A stretch of DNA of 61,532 nt, taken from contig JAJPJF010000280.1 in assembly GCA_021324415.1 (NCBI GenBank), forward strand, positions 1 to 61,532, read 5' to 3'. Source of the stretch: Nostocales cyanobacterium Centralia_MAG_434. Its GTDB lineage: Bacteria; Cyanobacteriota; Cyanobacteriia; Cyanobacteriales; Nostocaceae. The position numbers and the translations under genes were made by a program. A model generated the notes under the pieces. That model saw only the letters and a program-made list of their open reading frames with translations, had not been told where the DNA came from and did no database searches. Positions 45,364-55,025 of the stretch are shown in pieces (positions within the stretch are counted from its first letter, which is position 1; the number at the start of each line of letters is the position of its first letter).

Positions 45364-47016
45364 TTAATTAGAGGTTGAGCAGTAAGAAGAAACTCCTGAA
45401 TAAGGAATAGTTTCAGGATGCACGCAGGGCAATCTCTTAGGATCTACTGCTCGATAGTTAATTTTGTTCTCGTCCAGACGAATTTGTAGTCCTATCCAAT
45501 TGTTATTGCTAATAAATATCGGTGAATTAAGTTTGGAAACCCTAGATATAAATGCCCACATTTGATGGGTTGTAGTCAGGTTGGCTTCAGTATAAACAGA
45601 TCCTATAGCAAAGATATTAAGCAGGGCGATGAAAATGATAGCTTTGGCTAAGACAAGTAATACTCTTCTATAAGAACTCGTCAAGACAAAGACGGTAGGC
45701 AGTATAGGAAATAACCATAATTGAGGAACGTACCTTGCCCACCAAGAAGCTGGGTTTACTATAACTGTGAGCCATAAAATAGTCATTGCAGCTAAAAAAT
45801 CCCGCTTGTTAGGTATTCTAGTTATTAGTAGAAGCGAAGTTAACAAAGTGCTTAAGAGAAATAATAAACTAAAAAATATACCAAAGCCGCCTATTCTAGT
45901 ATCTGTGCTTCTGTATGTTCTATTTTGTTCTTTTAAGTCAAAGGAAGTCTGTAGGGGAATTTTATTATATTTATATACAATTGGAAGATAATTTCCAGGT
46001 TTTGAAAAGATAGAAATAAATAGTTTATGAAATTCATTTTTACCAGTTAATGCTATAGGTTCGTTAGATGTTATAATATCTACGGAACCCTTGCCTGCTA
46101 ATGGATAAAATGGATGACCATGAACTTGAGTATTAATTACATATGGGTTATATCCTATAAAGAGTATACCAATAATTAATGAGAATACTGAGCTTATTAT
46201 AAATTGATAAAAATATTTCTTTTCACGATATAAAAGTAGATACATAGTGAATAAAAATATAATGATTACAGAGTAAATCAACGCAGTAAATTTTATATTA
46301 ATCAAAAGAACAATGATAGGAATAAGTAATAAGACATACAATTTTTTTTGATTAATAGTAAATAAACATAGGATTGATGTCAAAGTCACTAGAAGTGATG
46401 AGAGTTGCCCATCTACGTAAAAACTTAGGCTTTGATAAACTGATACTGGGTTAAATGCTGCGATGAAACTGATGATGTAAGCATAGGTAGGTTTTATTCT
46501 TCTAATTGAAATTAATGCAGCACTAGAGATCATGAAAGATCCTAATATAAAGGCGATGTTAAAAGTTTTTCCAACTTCGATATGTCCAATTAACTTATAA
46601 ATAGAGGCAGCATATATCCAAGAATCTTTGGCATAGTGATCTACCCAAATATCACCAACTTTGTCCTTAAATGGATTCCAGTTATTTGCAAGATAATAAA
46701 CAGCTTTTTGATGATATATCTGACCATCATAAGAGAGATCATAGAAAGCACTCGATATCCAGGCTGACATCAGCATTGTAAAAACAAAAAGCGCTACAAT
46801 CCATAACCTATGATAAAAGCTTGATTTAGGAAGCAATATCCTTGACAATATTAAGCAGTATGTTATGGAGGCTAAAAAACTGATTATAAAAATAGAAGTT
46901 GAAATAGTGTAGTTACAAATAAAAAATATTGAGCTAAAAAAAACAATTAAGAAAGCTAATACGAAAATAGCTGTTCCTATAATTAGGAGTAAATGACTTA
47001 TCTTATTTCTGCTCAT
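45364..47016 (-). CDS. GT-C-like multi-pass membrane protein
   Basis: This 550-residue protein has about 12-13 hydrophobic segments. The first large periplasmic loop begins SSAFYDLSYDGQIYHQKAVYYLANNWNPF, an acidic D-x-x-x-D-x-x-x-H arrangement resembling the catalytic loop of polyprenyl-phosphate-sugar (GT-C) glycosyltransferases. Later WWARYVPQLWLFPI recalls the same class. A hydrophilic C-terminal domain of about 75 residues ends with four cysteines. Codon use is AT-rich compared with neighbours, hinting at transfer. It follows the UbiA-methyltransferase-HAD genes on the same strand with a 183-base gap. Confidence 0.7.
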   Translation of the reverse strand: MSRNKISHLLLIIGTAIFVLAFLIVFFSSIFFICNYTISTSIFIISFLASITYCLILSRILLPKSSFYHRLWIVALFVFTMLMSAWISSAFYDLSYDGQIYHQKAVYYLANNWNPFKDKVGDIWVDHYAKDSWIYAASIYKLIGHIEVGKTFNIAFILGSFMISSAALISIRRIKPTYAYIISFIAAFNPVSVYQSLSFYVDGQLSSLLVTLTSILCLFTINQKKLYVLLLIPIIVLLINIKFTALIYSVIIIFLFTMYLLLYREKKYFYQFIISSVFSLIIGILFIGYNPYVINTQVHGHPFYPLAGKGSVDIITSNEPIALTGKNEFHKLFISIFSKPGNYLPIVYKYNKIPLQTSFDLKEQNRTYRSTDTRIGGFGIFFSLLFLLSTLLTSLLLITRIPNKRDFLAAMTILWLTVIVNPASWWARYVPQLWLFPILPTVFVLTSSYRRVLLVLAKAIIFIALLNIFAIGSVYTEANLTTTHQMWAFISRVSKLNSPIFISNNNWIGLQIRLDENKINYRAVDPKRLPCVHPETIPYSGVSSYCSTSN

Positions 47017-47199
47017 AGAATTTCTAACTCTTCTACCTCTTGGAGTGAAACTATAGTTCTTGTCGCTGTCATTGACATAATGAGGTCAATAAAAAATAGC
47101 ATTTTATCCTTAAATATTATTTGAATTTATTCTGAATAGAGGCAAAATTTGTTATTAATTATTAATTATTAAGTCAATGTTCTTTTGTAAAAAAAACAG

Positions 47200-47829
47200 T
47201 TAGAAAAAACTTTCATAGCCAACACCAGGCTCAAAGTTCCACAGATCTGCTTCATCTGGATAAGGTATTTGTACCCATCTACCTGCAAGTTTTTCCCACC
47301 ATCGGGGCGGATGGGGCAAACTAGCAACTTGGATGAAGTGGCACCCACACAGCCATGCTCCTATAAAATCAGTATGCAAACTATCGCCAATGACAACTAC
47401 GTGTTTGGCATTTAGCCGCATATGAGCCATTGCATGACGAAATGCAGGGGGAAATGGCTTTTCGGCTGGGCTGAGACCTGGAATATCGAGACGATGAGAC
47501 CAAAATTTGACGCGATAGCGACGTTTTCCATTTGAAAGAATAAAAAATTGCAATCCAGCTAACTTTGCTTGTATGATCCAGTCTTCTGCCCAAGGTGATA
47601 AGTAGCGGTCGTCTTCCGAAATAATTGTGTTGTCCAAATCAAGAATAATTCCTTTAACACCACAAGTCTTGATTTGGTCAATTTCGATCTGAGCCAATGT
47701 GTGCGATTGTCGTGGCAGTCTATGAGGGTTTCTTCTAAAACCTGATGGATTGTTTGCCTGAATCAGTAAACTTAACCAGGAGGTAGAAATGCTGAATAGT
47801 TTTCTGAAAATAGTTGTGGGATTTCTCAT
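47200..47829 (-). CDS. YqeG-like HAD phosphatase (subfamily IIIA)
   Basis: This HAD phosphatase has motif I GIILDLDNTIISED, motif II FFILSNGKRRYRVKF, and motifs III/IV around AEKPFPPAFRHAM and VVVIGDSLHTDFIGA. This is the YqeG/PGP-like arrangement. A basic region of about 55 residues precedes motif I. A GTG at 47850 would start 3 bases after the methyltransferase stop; the ATG at 47829 has GGAAG about 10 bases upstream and is chosen. A phospholipid- or sugar-phosphate substrate is possible, given the neighbouring prenyltransferase. Confidence 0.85.
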   Translation of the reverse strand: MRNPTTIFRKLFSISTSWLSLLIQANNPSGFRRNPHRLPRQSHTLAQIEIDQIKTCGVKGIILDLDNTIISEDDRYLSPWAEDWIIQAKLAGLQFFILSNGKRRYRVKFWSHRLDIPGLSPAEKPFPPAFRHAMAHMRLNAKHVVVIGDSLHTDFIGAWLCGCHFIQVASLPHPPRWWEKLAGRWVQIPYPDEADLWNFEPGVGYESFF

Positions 47830-47853
47830 GTACAAATTTCTTCCAATCACACC

Positions 47854-48489
47854 TTAAGGCACTATTGCCACAATTTGAAAGTGTGGATACCAAAGAGTCC
47901 AACGGAGTATTGGTTGGCTCACTGTGGCTCCAGCCGATTGCAAAACCTTAACAATATCCTTACTTCGACGTTGGTGAACCCATTCTTTCGCTAGCAACAG
48001 GTCATGAAGCTGATTCATCAAGGAGCCAAGAGTTTTAGATGCCTCAATGTCTTTAATAATTAGCCTTGCTCCTGAATCCATACTTGTAATTATTTTACGA
48101 AGAAAATTGTCTTGCAGTTTTGCTGGAATGTGGTGTAGAACATCAACCATAGTTACAGTGTCATATCCATGCAAATCTGGTGTTTCTTCTGGATGCAAAT
48201 GGATAACCCGAAATATTTCAGGTCTCATTGCAAAAGCTGCTGCAGCTTTCACTGCTTCACGAGAAATATCATGACCATGAGCTATTTTTAATGAACGCAA
48301 CTTTAAAGCTAAATAAAGTAACGCTCCTGTCCCACAACCAATATCATAAAGACTTGCGCCTTGAGGAATCTGCGCAAGAACCATATCAAGAGGACAGATA
48401 AATGGACGATAGCGCGTTTTTAGTGCAGTAAGGCCAGACATTTTTTGACAAGGTAATTTCAACTCGTGGGCAAGGCTAAAACTATTCAT
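47854..48489 (-). CDS. class I SAM-dependent methyltransferase
   Basis: This 211-residue protein has SAM motif I ASLYDIGCGTGALLYLAL (about residues 46-63), an acidic residue in AHGHDIS, and the post-I motif TVTMVDVLHHIP. The C-terminal part has LIIKDIEASKTLGSLMNQLHD. The substrate is not recognisable. It lies between UbiA and HAD genes, almost touching the latter, suggesting a common pathway acting on a lipid-linked or small-molecule substrate. Confidence 0.88.
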   Translation of the reverse strand: MNSFSLAHELKLPCQKMSGLTALKTRYRPFICPLDMVLAQIPQGASLYDIGCGTGALLYLALKLRSLKIAHGHDISREAVKAAAAFAMRPEIFRVIHLHPEETPDLHGYDTVTMVDVLHHIPAKLQDNFLRKIITSMDSGARLIIKDIEASKTLGSLMNQLHDLLLAKEWVHQRRSKDIVKVLQSAGATVSQPILRWTLWYPHFQIVAIVP

Positions 48490-48565
48490 ATTAAGTTGTT
48501 GGATTAAACAGCTACAAATTTCATGAGCCAGGTAAACTCATTTTTTCTATCCTCCGCTGCAAGAT

Positions 48566-49552
48566 TTATTCAATCATTCCTTGGTTTTTCAGCCAAAGAA
48601 TTGCAAAGCAGGTAATAATCCAACCAATAACAGTGATGAGAATCGGTAAGTCTTGCAATAATACTTCTTCGGGTCGCTCACTGCATCCACCTTGCTCAAG
48701 GTTATCGCTCTGATTGGCAACAATCTCTTGAGGATCACTCAGTAGTTGATAGCGAAAAATGCCATACAAGACAAACGGTAAGGTGACCAGCATCCAGGAG
48801 GTAGATGCCCCATGCAAGTAGGGACCTGCACTCCAGAGAGCATAGGTGACAACTATACCAGCAGTAACGACATTTTCCATGCGATTTAGTAAGGGTAGGG
48901 AGTAGCGTTTGAGTACAGCACGGAGTTTGCTACCTTTGATTTGTGCCAACCGCAGTTCTGCTTTACGCTTCTCTATCCCCAAAAACAGCGCTAACATTGC
49001 CGTACAGAGTATAAACCAAGTTGATAAAACAATGTTAGTAGCAGTAGCACCGGCCAAAGCACGCAGGACAAATCCGGTAGCGATCGCCCCAATGTCCAAA
49101 ATCACCATGCGTTTGAGTCTCAGATTGTAAGCGATTTGCAATACGGTGTATGCAGTGATCGTTGCACCAAACTGAGGCGAGTGCAACCATCCGATAGTCA
49201 GAGCGCTACCTAACAACACCACTGCCATAGCGGTTGCAACAGGGATTTTGACTAATCCGGCGGCAATTGGTCGCTGACATTTGATAGGATGCTGACGATC
49301 AGATTCAACATCTGCAATGTCGTTGATTAAGTAAAATCCACTTGATGCACAACAAAATAATGTAAACGCTAGTAGGCTGCCTAAGAGTGATTTTAAGGTA
49401 ATGCTAAAGGCAAACAACGGTGCTGCAAACACCACCAGATTTTTCGTCCATTGTCGGGGTCGCAGAGCAGATACATGATGTGTTAACTTTTTGGACTTAT
49501 TTACTGTGACAACTAAGGATTTTTCGACAGGTGGAACATGACGAGATCCCAT
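48566..49552 (-). CDS. UbiA prenyltransferase, decaprenyl-phosphate phosphoribosyltransferase-like
   Basis: This membrane enzyme of about 328 residues has eight or nine hydrophobic segments. It has the DPPR-synthase signature LRPRQWTKNLVVFAAPLF and a first Asp-rich motif NDIADVESDRQHPIKCQRPIA. A second segment reads AYNLRLKRMVILDIGAIA. Mycobacterial UbiA of this class moves phosphoribose from PRPP to polyprenyl phosphate. The longer frame starts with TTG; the ATG at 49552 has AAGGG upstream. A lipid-linked pentose pathway with the neighbouring phosphatase and GT-C-like protein is plausible inference. Confidence 0.88.
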   Translation of the reverse strand: MGSRHVPPVEKSLVVTVNKSKKLTHHVSALRPRQWTKNLVVFAAPLFAFSITLKSLLGSLLAFTLFCCASSGFYLINDIADVESDRQHPIKCQRPIAAGLVKIPVATAMAVVLLGSALTIGWLHSPQFGATITAYTVLQIAYNLRLKRMVILDIGAIATGFVLRALAGATATNIVLSTWFILCTAMLALFLGIEKRKAELRLAQIKGSKLRAVLKRYSLPLLNRMENVVTAGIVVTYALWSAGPYLHGASTSWMLVTLPFVLYGIFRYQLLSDPQEIVANQSDNLEQGGCSERPEEVLLQDLPILITVIGWIITCFAILWLKNQGMIE

Positions 49553-50295
49553 AAATACTAGTTCCCTTGACAAGCAATTAAAGTAGAAATTTACTTAGGC
49601 TTAGTTCGTGAATAAGTAAAAATAATGTGTATAAACTACTTTTGTAAGAATACCTTTCTATGTAATATTTCGGTCATCAAGAAAGCAACTTCATCTAATC
49701 TTTATAGAATTTGGTTGTAAGAATTGAGCATTCCAATTAAAATTGGAAAGTATTAATAAATACTAATGAGCTAAGTACTTATTAATACTTTTTATTGTTT
49801 CAGTTGGGAAACCAAAACTGAGTAATGTGAATTTTTTAAGGTGAAAAACTTGAGGCAAAGAGTACTTTATTAAAGTAATAAGTTTTAAAACACAATTCTT
49901 AGTATAAAAAAATACTTGATATAACAAAAAAAATAAAAATCTTTTTTTAATTTCAAAACATAGCTACTATCTTTATTTTGCTAGATCGCCTTACGGCAAT
50001 TCTTACTGGAAGATAGTTCTTCATATTTGCTTTATATTTTATCTGCTCGTACGACAAACTTATCAGTAATTCACTATGTGTCATTCTTATGCGGGACTAC
50101 GAAAAAGGATGAAGATGGGAATTGGCACAAGAAACCTGAGTAGTCTCTGTGTACGGTGAAGTTGATATTTGTTCACATCTCGATGACTAGATAACGTGCT
50201 ATTATCCTTAAAAGTGGTGAAAAAATGCTTTTTTTGTTTAATAGCTGAATATCTTCTAAGGCAGAACACAATTCTTTACGTTCGGCTTTAAATCC
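49553..50295. other. long divergent intergenic region with two adjoining palindromes
   Basis: A 743-base AT-rich region. TTCCAATT-AA-AATTGGAA (49731-49748) is a perfect 18-base palindrome. It abuts AAGTATTAATAAATACT (49748-49764), which pairs with 49774-49790 (one mismatch, 9-base loop) and is followed by TTT. This could be an operator plus terminator-like hairpin, or the core of a small RNA. A 60-codon minus-strand ORF at 50087-50269 has no supporting signal. Confidence 0.4.
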
Positions 50296-51087
50296 ATGTT
50301 GCATCGTTTATCAAAACAGGGACTGATTTGCATAGCTCAACACAGCCATGCTTGGCTTTCTGGTCAGATAGCTCAAGCGTGGGGTAATGAACACTTTGGT
50401 GAGTTTGCCCCACTAAAAGAAGTCTGTCTTAGTGCCCAAGAACATGACATAGGTTGGCTTTCGTGGGAACAAGCACCCACACTCAATCCACAAACTGGCT
50501 ATCCTCATAAATTCTCCGAGCTGCCAACGCGACTACACGTAGACATATGGTCACGGGCAAGAGGGTTAGCAATGCCTTTAGGGGAATATGTTGCTTTACT
50601 TGTCTCACTTCATGGGACAGGATTATATGAAAGATTCAGAAGCTGGCAGAATTCAAAAACGTCTGCTCAAATTGTGGAAGATTTTTTAAAGTGCGAGTAT
50701 GCCTTTCAAGCAGATCTCATGAATACTTTGCAAAGAGATAAGTATTATGCGCCTTATGTGACCTTGGATGTAATCAAACGTAATATAAAACTGATAGCAA
50801 CATGGGATGCACTTTCAATAATTGCTTGTCAAGGATTTACTGGTCAAGAACAAGTTGCTCAGGTGCCCACTATTGATGGTGAAACCACACTGAAATTAAC
50901 TTTAAAAGAAAGTAAAAATAATTATCAATTAGTGACCGTGTCTCCTTGGCCGTTCCAAGACAAAAAAGTCGATTTAATATGTGAAGGACGCCTTCTGCAA
51001 CAGACTTTTAGCGATGAAAAAGCAATGCAAGAAGCTCTTATGAGCGATCACGGAGTGTCTCTGGGCACTACTTTGATACCCGATTAA
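50296..51087 (+). CDS. DUF3891 family protein
   Basis: This 263-residue protein matches the DUF3891 family: QHSHAWLSGQIAQAWGNEHFG near the N-terminus, CLSAQEHDIGWLSWEQAP, and ALLVSLHGTGLYERF. The conserved H-x-x-x-G-x-(I/L), E-H-D-x-G-W and S-x-H-G motifs resemble an HD-like metal site (inference). No membrane segment. The function of the family is unknown. It is probably a separate unit upstream of the MFS gene. Confidence 0.85.
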   Translation: MLHRLSKQGLICIAQHSHAWLSGQIAQAWGNEHFGEFAPLKEVCLSAQEHDIGWLSWEQAPTLNPQTGYPHKFSELPTRLHVDIWSRARGLAMPLGEYVALLVSLHGTGLYERFRSWQNSKTSAQIVEDFLKCEYAFQADLMNTLQRDKYYAPYVTLDVIKRNIKLIATWDALSIIACQGFTGQEQVAQVPTIDGETTLKLTLKESKNNYQLVTVSPWPFQDKKVDLICEGRLLQQTFSDEKAMQEALMSDHGVSLGTTLIPD

Positions 51088-51219
51088 CAAGCAATATTGC
51101 TCTGTTTTCCAGAGTCAACTGTAATTGGTCACTTGTTTAAAAATTACAACTTGAGTGCAATAGTACTGGCAATGCATGTTTAAGTAAATGAGGAACACGC
51201 AACTCATTGCATACCACCA

Positions 51220-52419
51220 ATGGCACGAACAACAGATACTAATTCTCATAGGATTTTGTGGCTGCAAGTTGGGGGTTTAGCTACAATACAAGGCACAATC
51301 ACCCTTTGTTGGGTGATTTATAACGTCTACTTGCCCCAGCTTCTAGTAGAAATCGGTTTTCCACGAGATTTAGCAATTGGGTTAGTGGTTTTTGAAAATG
51401 CCTTGGCTGTGGTGATGGAACCTTTAATGGGTGGACTTTCAGATAGAGTCAAGTATTGGACTGCGAGCCGTTTTCCATTTATCTTTGCAGGCGTGATTCT
51501 CTCATCGACGTTATTTATTGTGATTCCATCGATAGTAACGTTTCTCCCACTGTCGGAAGCCAAACGAGTGATTTTTTTGTTTATAGTAGTGAGCTGGGCT
51601 TTGGCTATGACAGTGTTTCGTAGTCCGGCGATCGCATTATTAGGAATATATGCAGCAAAACCAGAATTACCATTAGCCGCAAGTTTGCTAACTTTGGCAG
51701 CAGGCATAGTAAATGCATTTCGGCCAATGAGTAATCATTTTCTCCTCAGTTTAGGAGCAGTTTTTACCTTTAGTGTTGGTTCCTTTGTTTTGTTGAGTGC
51801 TGCATTTGTTTTGCGATTTGTCAATCCACCAGACAAACTTATCAATACAACAGTTGAAACATCAAATCAAGCAGAAAAATTACTACAGGCATTAGCCTTA
51901 TTGTTGGGAACCGGGTTCGGTATCGCTTGGGCTTCCCGGTTGCTCATGGACGTTTTAGGAAAGCTACTCAAAATCGAGATCAATACCGATCATATTGATA
52001 CCATAATGTTTGTTATCAACATTGCATTAGCATTTGCAGCACTACCAGCCGGAGTATTTGCTAGTAAAATTGGCAACCGCAAAGCGATGCTTGGGGGTAT
52101 TTGTGCCATCTCGATATTGATAGTTTGTATGTTATTTGCTGGGGCAAAGTTGCCTTTAGTTGTCATGAGCGTTGCTGCATTTAGCTTGATAATTAACGGT
52201 GTCATTCCTTTTGCACTATCACTCGTGTCTTCTAAGAGGGCTGGTTTAGCAATTGGAATGTATTTCGGTGGTGCCGCCTTAGCTGGGTGTTTACTACCAA
52301 CGTTGTTACCAGGATTAGCCAATATCCCACCTATATTTGAAGTATTTTTAAGTACCATAGCATTTTTAATAGCAGGTGGGTGTGTGACTGCTAGTCGCAG
52401 TCTTACTACAGTCCAATAA
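51220..52419 (+). CDS. MFS transporter
   Basis: This 399-residue protein has about 12 membrane segments. The MFS loop 2-3 signature is visible as MEPLMGGLSDRVKYWTASRFPFI (G-x-x-S-D-R), with a weaker copy in the second half (FASKIGNRKAMLGG). The central loop (about residues 205-225) is short. It resembles SLC45/GPH-type carriers in N-terminal layout, but the substrate cannot be predicted. It lies 132 bases after the DUF3891 gene on the same strand. Confidence 0.83.
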   Translation: MARTTDTNSHRILWLQVGGLATIQGTITLCWVIYNVYLPQLLVEIGFPRDLAIGLVVFENALAVVMEPLMGGLSDRVKYWTASRFPFIFAGVILSSTLFIVIPSIVTFLPLSEAKRVIFLFIVVSWALAMTVFRSPAIALLGIYAAKPELPLAASLLTLAAGIVNAFRPMSNHFLLSLGAVFTFSVGSFVLLSAAFVLRFVNPPDKLINTTVETSNQAEKLLQALALLLGTGFGIAWASRLLMDVLGKLLKIEINTDHIDTIMFVINIALAFAALPAGVFASKIGNRKAMLGGICAISILIVCMLFAGAKLPLVVMSVAAFSLIINGVIPFALSLVSSKRAGLAIGMYFGGAALAGCLLPTLLPGLANIPPIFEVFLSTIAFLIAGGCVTASRSLTTVQ

Positions 52420-52585
52420 TGATGCCTTAAACTCAAAAAACCTGGTTTCTGGAATTATTAAATCGGTGTTCTAGAAAAAATAAGTATAATAACACACTTG
52501 AATTCTGTGGACAAATCCGGTTAGAACAACTTTTTTAAGAAAAAGTCTATGGTGCTTAATATTTCACCTGAGGGGAAGCCATAGC

Positions 52586-54064
52586 ATGATCGGGAGATTA
52601 CTAGACCAACGTTACCAGGTAGTTAAACTTTTAGCGAAAGGTGGATTTGGTCATACTTACATAGCGCGAGATACCCGTCGTCCTGGAAACCCTCTATGTG
52701 TCGTCAAACATCTTAAACCTGCTACGAATGACCCCAACTTTTTACCAACAGCTAGACGCTTGTTTCACAGGGAAGCCGAAGCCTTAGAAAAACTGGGTCA
52801 CTACGACCACATTCCCCGATTATTAGCATACTTTGAGGAAAACGAAGAGTTCTACTTAGTGCAGGAATTTATCGACGGACACCTGCTTTCCTCGGAAATG
52901 CCTCCCGGAGCAAAGTGGAGCGAAAACCAAGTTATTGAAATGTTACAAGAAGTCTTATCTATTTTAGACTTTGTCCATACTCATGAGGTGATCCATCGCG
53001 ATCTCAAGCCCCAGAATTTAATCCGTCGCAGTTCAGACAACAAGCTGGTTTTGGTTGACTTTGGCGCTGTTAAGCAAGTGAAGATGTACTCACTCATGCC
53101 ATCAGAACAGTTCAAAAACGAAACAATTCCCATTGGTACCCCAGGCTATATGCCAAGTGAACAAGCTCAAGGAAGACCACGCCCCAACAGTGATATTTAT
53201 GCTCTTGGCATGATTGGTATCCAAGCACTAACTGGCTTGAGTCCTAAACAGTTAACTGAAGACCCTGTCAGCGGTGAAACTCTCTGGCGACATCACACCC
53301 AAGTCAGTGACCAGTTAGCGGCTATTTTGAGTAAGATGATACACCCTCACTACAAATATCGTTACCACTCAGCCCTTGAAGTCTTGGAGACATTAGCTTC
53401 TATCAACAATCCCAACACACCTACTGCGTTAGCTGCTATTGTCAGCAAAATGCTACGTAAGTACTGGCAATCGGGCTATATGTCTGTAACTAAGGTCATT
53501 AGTTCACTCCAAGAACGAACAAAGCCTCACTACATTCTGCCAGAAAAGACAAATATACCTGATTCTACACTGCCGCCAGTCACTTCAATTCCCAAAACAT
53601 TACAGTACATACATAAGAATTTGACAATTGAGCATGCAAACACATTACTAAGCAGTTCCCGAACTGGCCTAAATTCTATTTTTAAATCCCACCTCAGGTT
53701 GACATTGTTTGTGGCAACTGGCAGTTCTATTGTGATGATTGTGTTCCATGCAATTTTTTCTCCTCGCTTACCACAAACCTCTCCTGTCACTGAAGAAAAT
53801 CAAGTCTCCACCACAATTCCCTCCCCAATTCCCGAAAGAACTCAACAAATAACTGACCAAAATAAAACTGAAGAAAAACACAATTGTGTTGTTGTTTTTG
53901 CATCATCAAATTTGCACTCCTCTGCTGGACACAGAAGAACTGGAAAAGTTATTAAAGCTGGAACCAAAGTGACAGTGACTGGGAAAGTAGAAGGTGGTTG
54001 GATTGAAATTAGCGCTCCAGAATCAGGTTGGATTTGGAAGAGTCGGACAAAAAATAGCTGTTAA
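52586..54064 (+). CDS. Ser/Thr protein kinase with C-terminal SH3-like domain
   Basis: This 492-residue Hanks-type kinase has the Gly-loop GGFGHTY, Lys41 (CVVKHLKP), HRDLKPQN (Asp139) and DFG at 158-160. TPGYMPSEQA is the activation/P+1 region. A juxtamembrane segment leads to one membrane helix (about residues 372-392). A proline-rich linker (about 395-425) and an extracytoplasmic SH3b-like domain at about 432-490 (SSNLHSSAG, then GWIEI and GWIWK) follow. It probably senses cell-wall or external ligands through the SH3 domain. Targets are unknown. Confidence 0.92.
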   Translation: MIGRLLDQRYQVVKLLAKGGFGHTYIARDTRRPGNPLCVVKHLKPATNDPNFLPTARRLFHREAEALEKLGHYDHIPRLLAYFEENEEFYLVQEFIDGHLLSSEMPPGAKWSENQVIEMLQEVLSILDFVHTHEVIHRDLKPQNLIRRSSDNKLVLVDFGAVKQVKMYSLMPSEQFKNETIPIGTPGYMPSEQAQGRPRPNSDIYALGMIGIQALTGLSPKQLTEDPVSGETLWRHHTQVSDQLAAILSKMIHPHYKYRYHSALEVLETLASINNPNTPTALAAIVSKMLRKYWQSGYMSVTKVISSLQERTKPHYILPEKTNIPDSTLPPVTSIPKTLQYIHKNLTIEHANTLLSSSRTGLNSIFKSHLRLTLFVATGSSIVMIVFHAIFSPRLPQTSPVTEENQVSTTIPSPIPERTQQITDQNKTEEKHNCVVVFASSNLHSSAGHRRTGKVIKAGTKVTVTGKVEGGWIEISAPESGWIWKSRTKNSC

Positions 54065-54094
54065 AAAATATGATTGCCATCGCTTGCTGAACGT

Positions 54095-55003
54095 TTATCC
54101 GTCCTCAGAAACACGACATAATGTTCTCTCTCCCATCAGTGCGTGCCTTGGATGATCAACTAGTCCTGTGTCTAGCAGCATGACACCAAAAAGTATTGCC
54201 CAGCCCTTGGCGCGTTGCAGAGTTGCCTCAGAAATATTTGCATATTCTGCGATCGCTTGTTGGCGTACATTTTGATCAAAGAAGAGCATCCATATAGAGG
54301 CAAGGTCTGTAGCTATATCGCCTGCGGTCATGTCACCCCAATCAATAATGCCTGTGATCACACCGTTCTGAACAAGGACGTTGCGTGCGTGAAGATCACC
54401 ATGTAGCCATTTTGCCGGCACATCAACAGGCGTGTTCAAAGCTATATTCCAAGTATTTCTAATCTGTGGAGTCATCAAATTAGTTTTTATCTTAAGTCGT
54501 TGCATTCGTTCTTCCACAGAAACTGCTCGATGACTCAACGGCACACCGCGTACCGGACTTTTTGGCGCATTGCATGGTGCAGGTACATGCAATGACCGCA
54601 GGAATGAAGCAAAGAGTTTGGCCTGCGTTGCATTGGGTTCCTCTTGGTCAGCAGTTTGACCAGGTAACCACGGCAATACACTCCATCGCCAAGGATACTC
54701 TTGAGTTGGGTTGCCTAGTCTGTAAGGATTTGGAACAGGTATAGGAAGCTGATTTGCCAGTAATGGAAGCCAGGTTTGCTCATTTTCAATAAGTGTGGCT
54801 GCTACTTTTCGACGTGGGAGTCTCACAGACAATTGATCTCCTAGTCGAAACATTGCATTGTCCCAACCAGCATCAATAAGATGTATCGGCAAGTGTGCCA
54901 GATCTGGATGCTGATCTTTTAACAACCTGTGGACGAGAGTTGCATCTATTTCAAGTTCGGAGATTGGTGTTCCGTTTGAACTCGATTTTCCCTCTGACCC
55001 CAT
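54095..55003 (-). CDS. aminoglycoside phosphotransferase (APH) family kinase
   Basis: This 302-residue small-molecule kinase has the catalytic loop WLHGDLHARNVLV and metal site GIIDWGDMTAGD. The N-lobe has VRLPRRKVAATLIENEQTWLPLLA. The family includes aminoglycoside kinases but also macrolide, choline and homoserine kinases, so an antibiotic substrate must not be assumed. Its ATG lies 22 bases after the hydrolase stop, indicating one operon. It converges with the Ser/Thr kinase gene. Confidence 0.87.
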   Translation of the reverse strand: MGSEGKSSSNGTPISELEIDATLVHRLLKDQHPDLAHLPIHLIDAGWDNAMFRLGDQLSVRLPRRKVAATLIENEQTWLPLLANQLPIPVPNPYRLGNPTQEYPWRWSVLPWLPGQTADQEEPNATQAKLFASFLRSLHVPAPCNAPKSPVRGVPLSHRAVSVEERMQRLKIKTNLMTPQIRNTWNIALNTPVDVPAKWLHGDLHARNVLVQNGVITGIIDWGDMTAGDIATDLASIWMLFFDQNVRQQAIAEYANISEATLQRAKGWAILFGVMLLDTGLVDHPRHALMGERTLCRVSEDG

Positions 55004-55025
55004 ATTTGCCTCCTTAACGGGACAG

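Noticed and set aside
50087-50269. 60-codon minus-strand ORF
   Set aside because: No ribosome site, homology or family; likely chance in AT-rich DNA.
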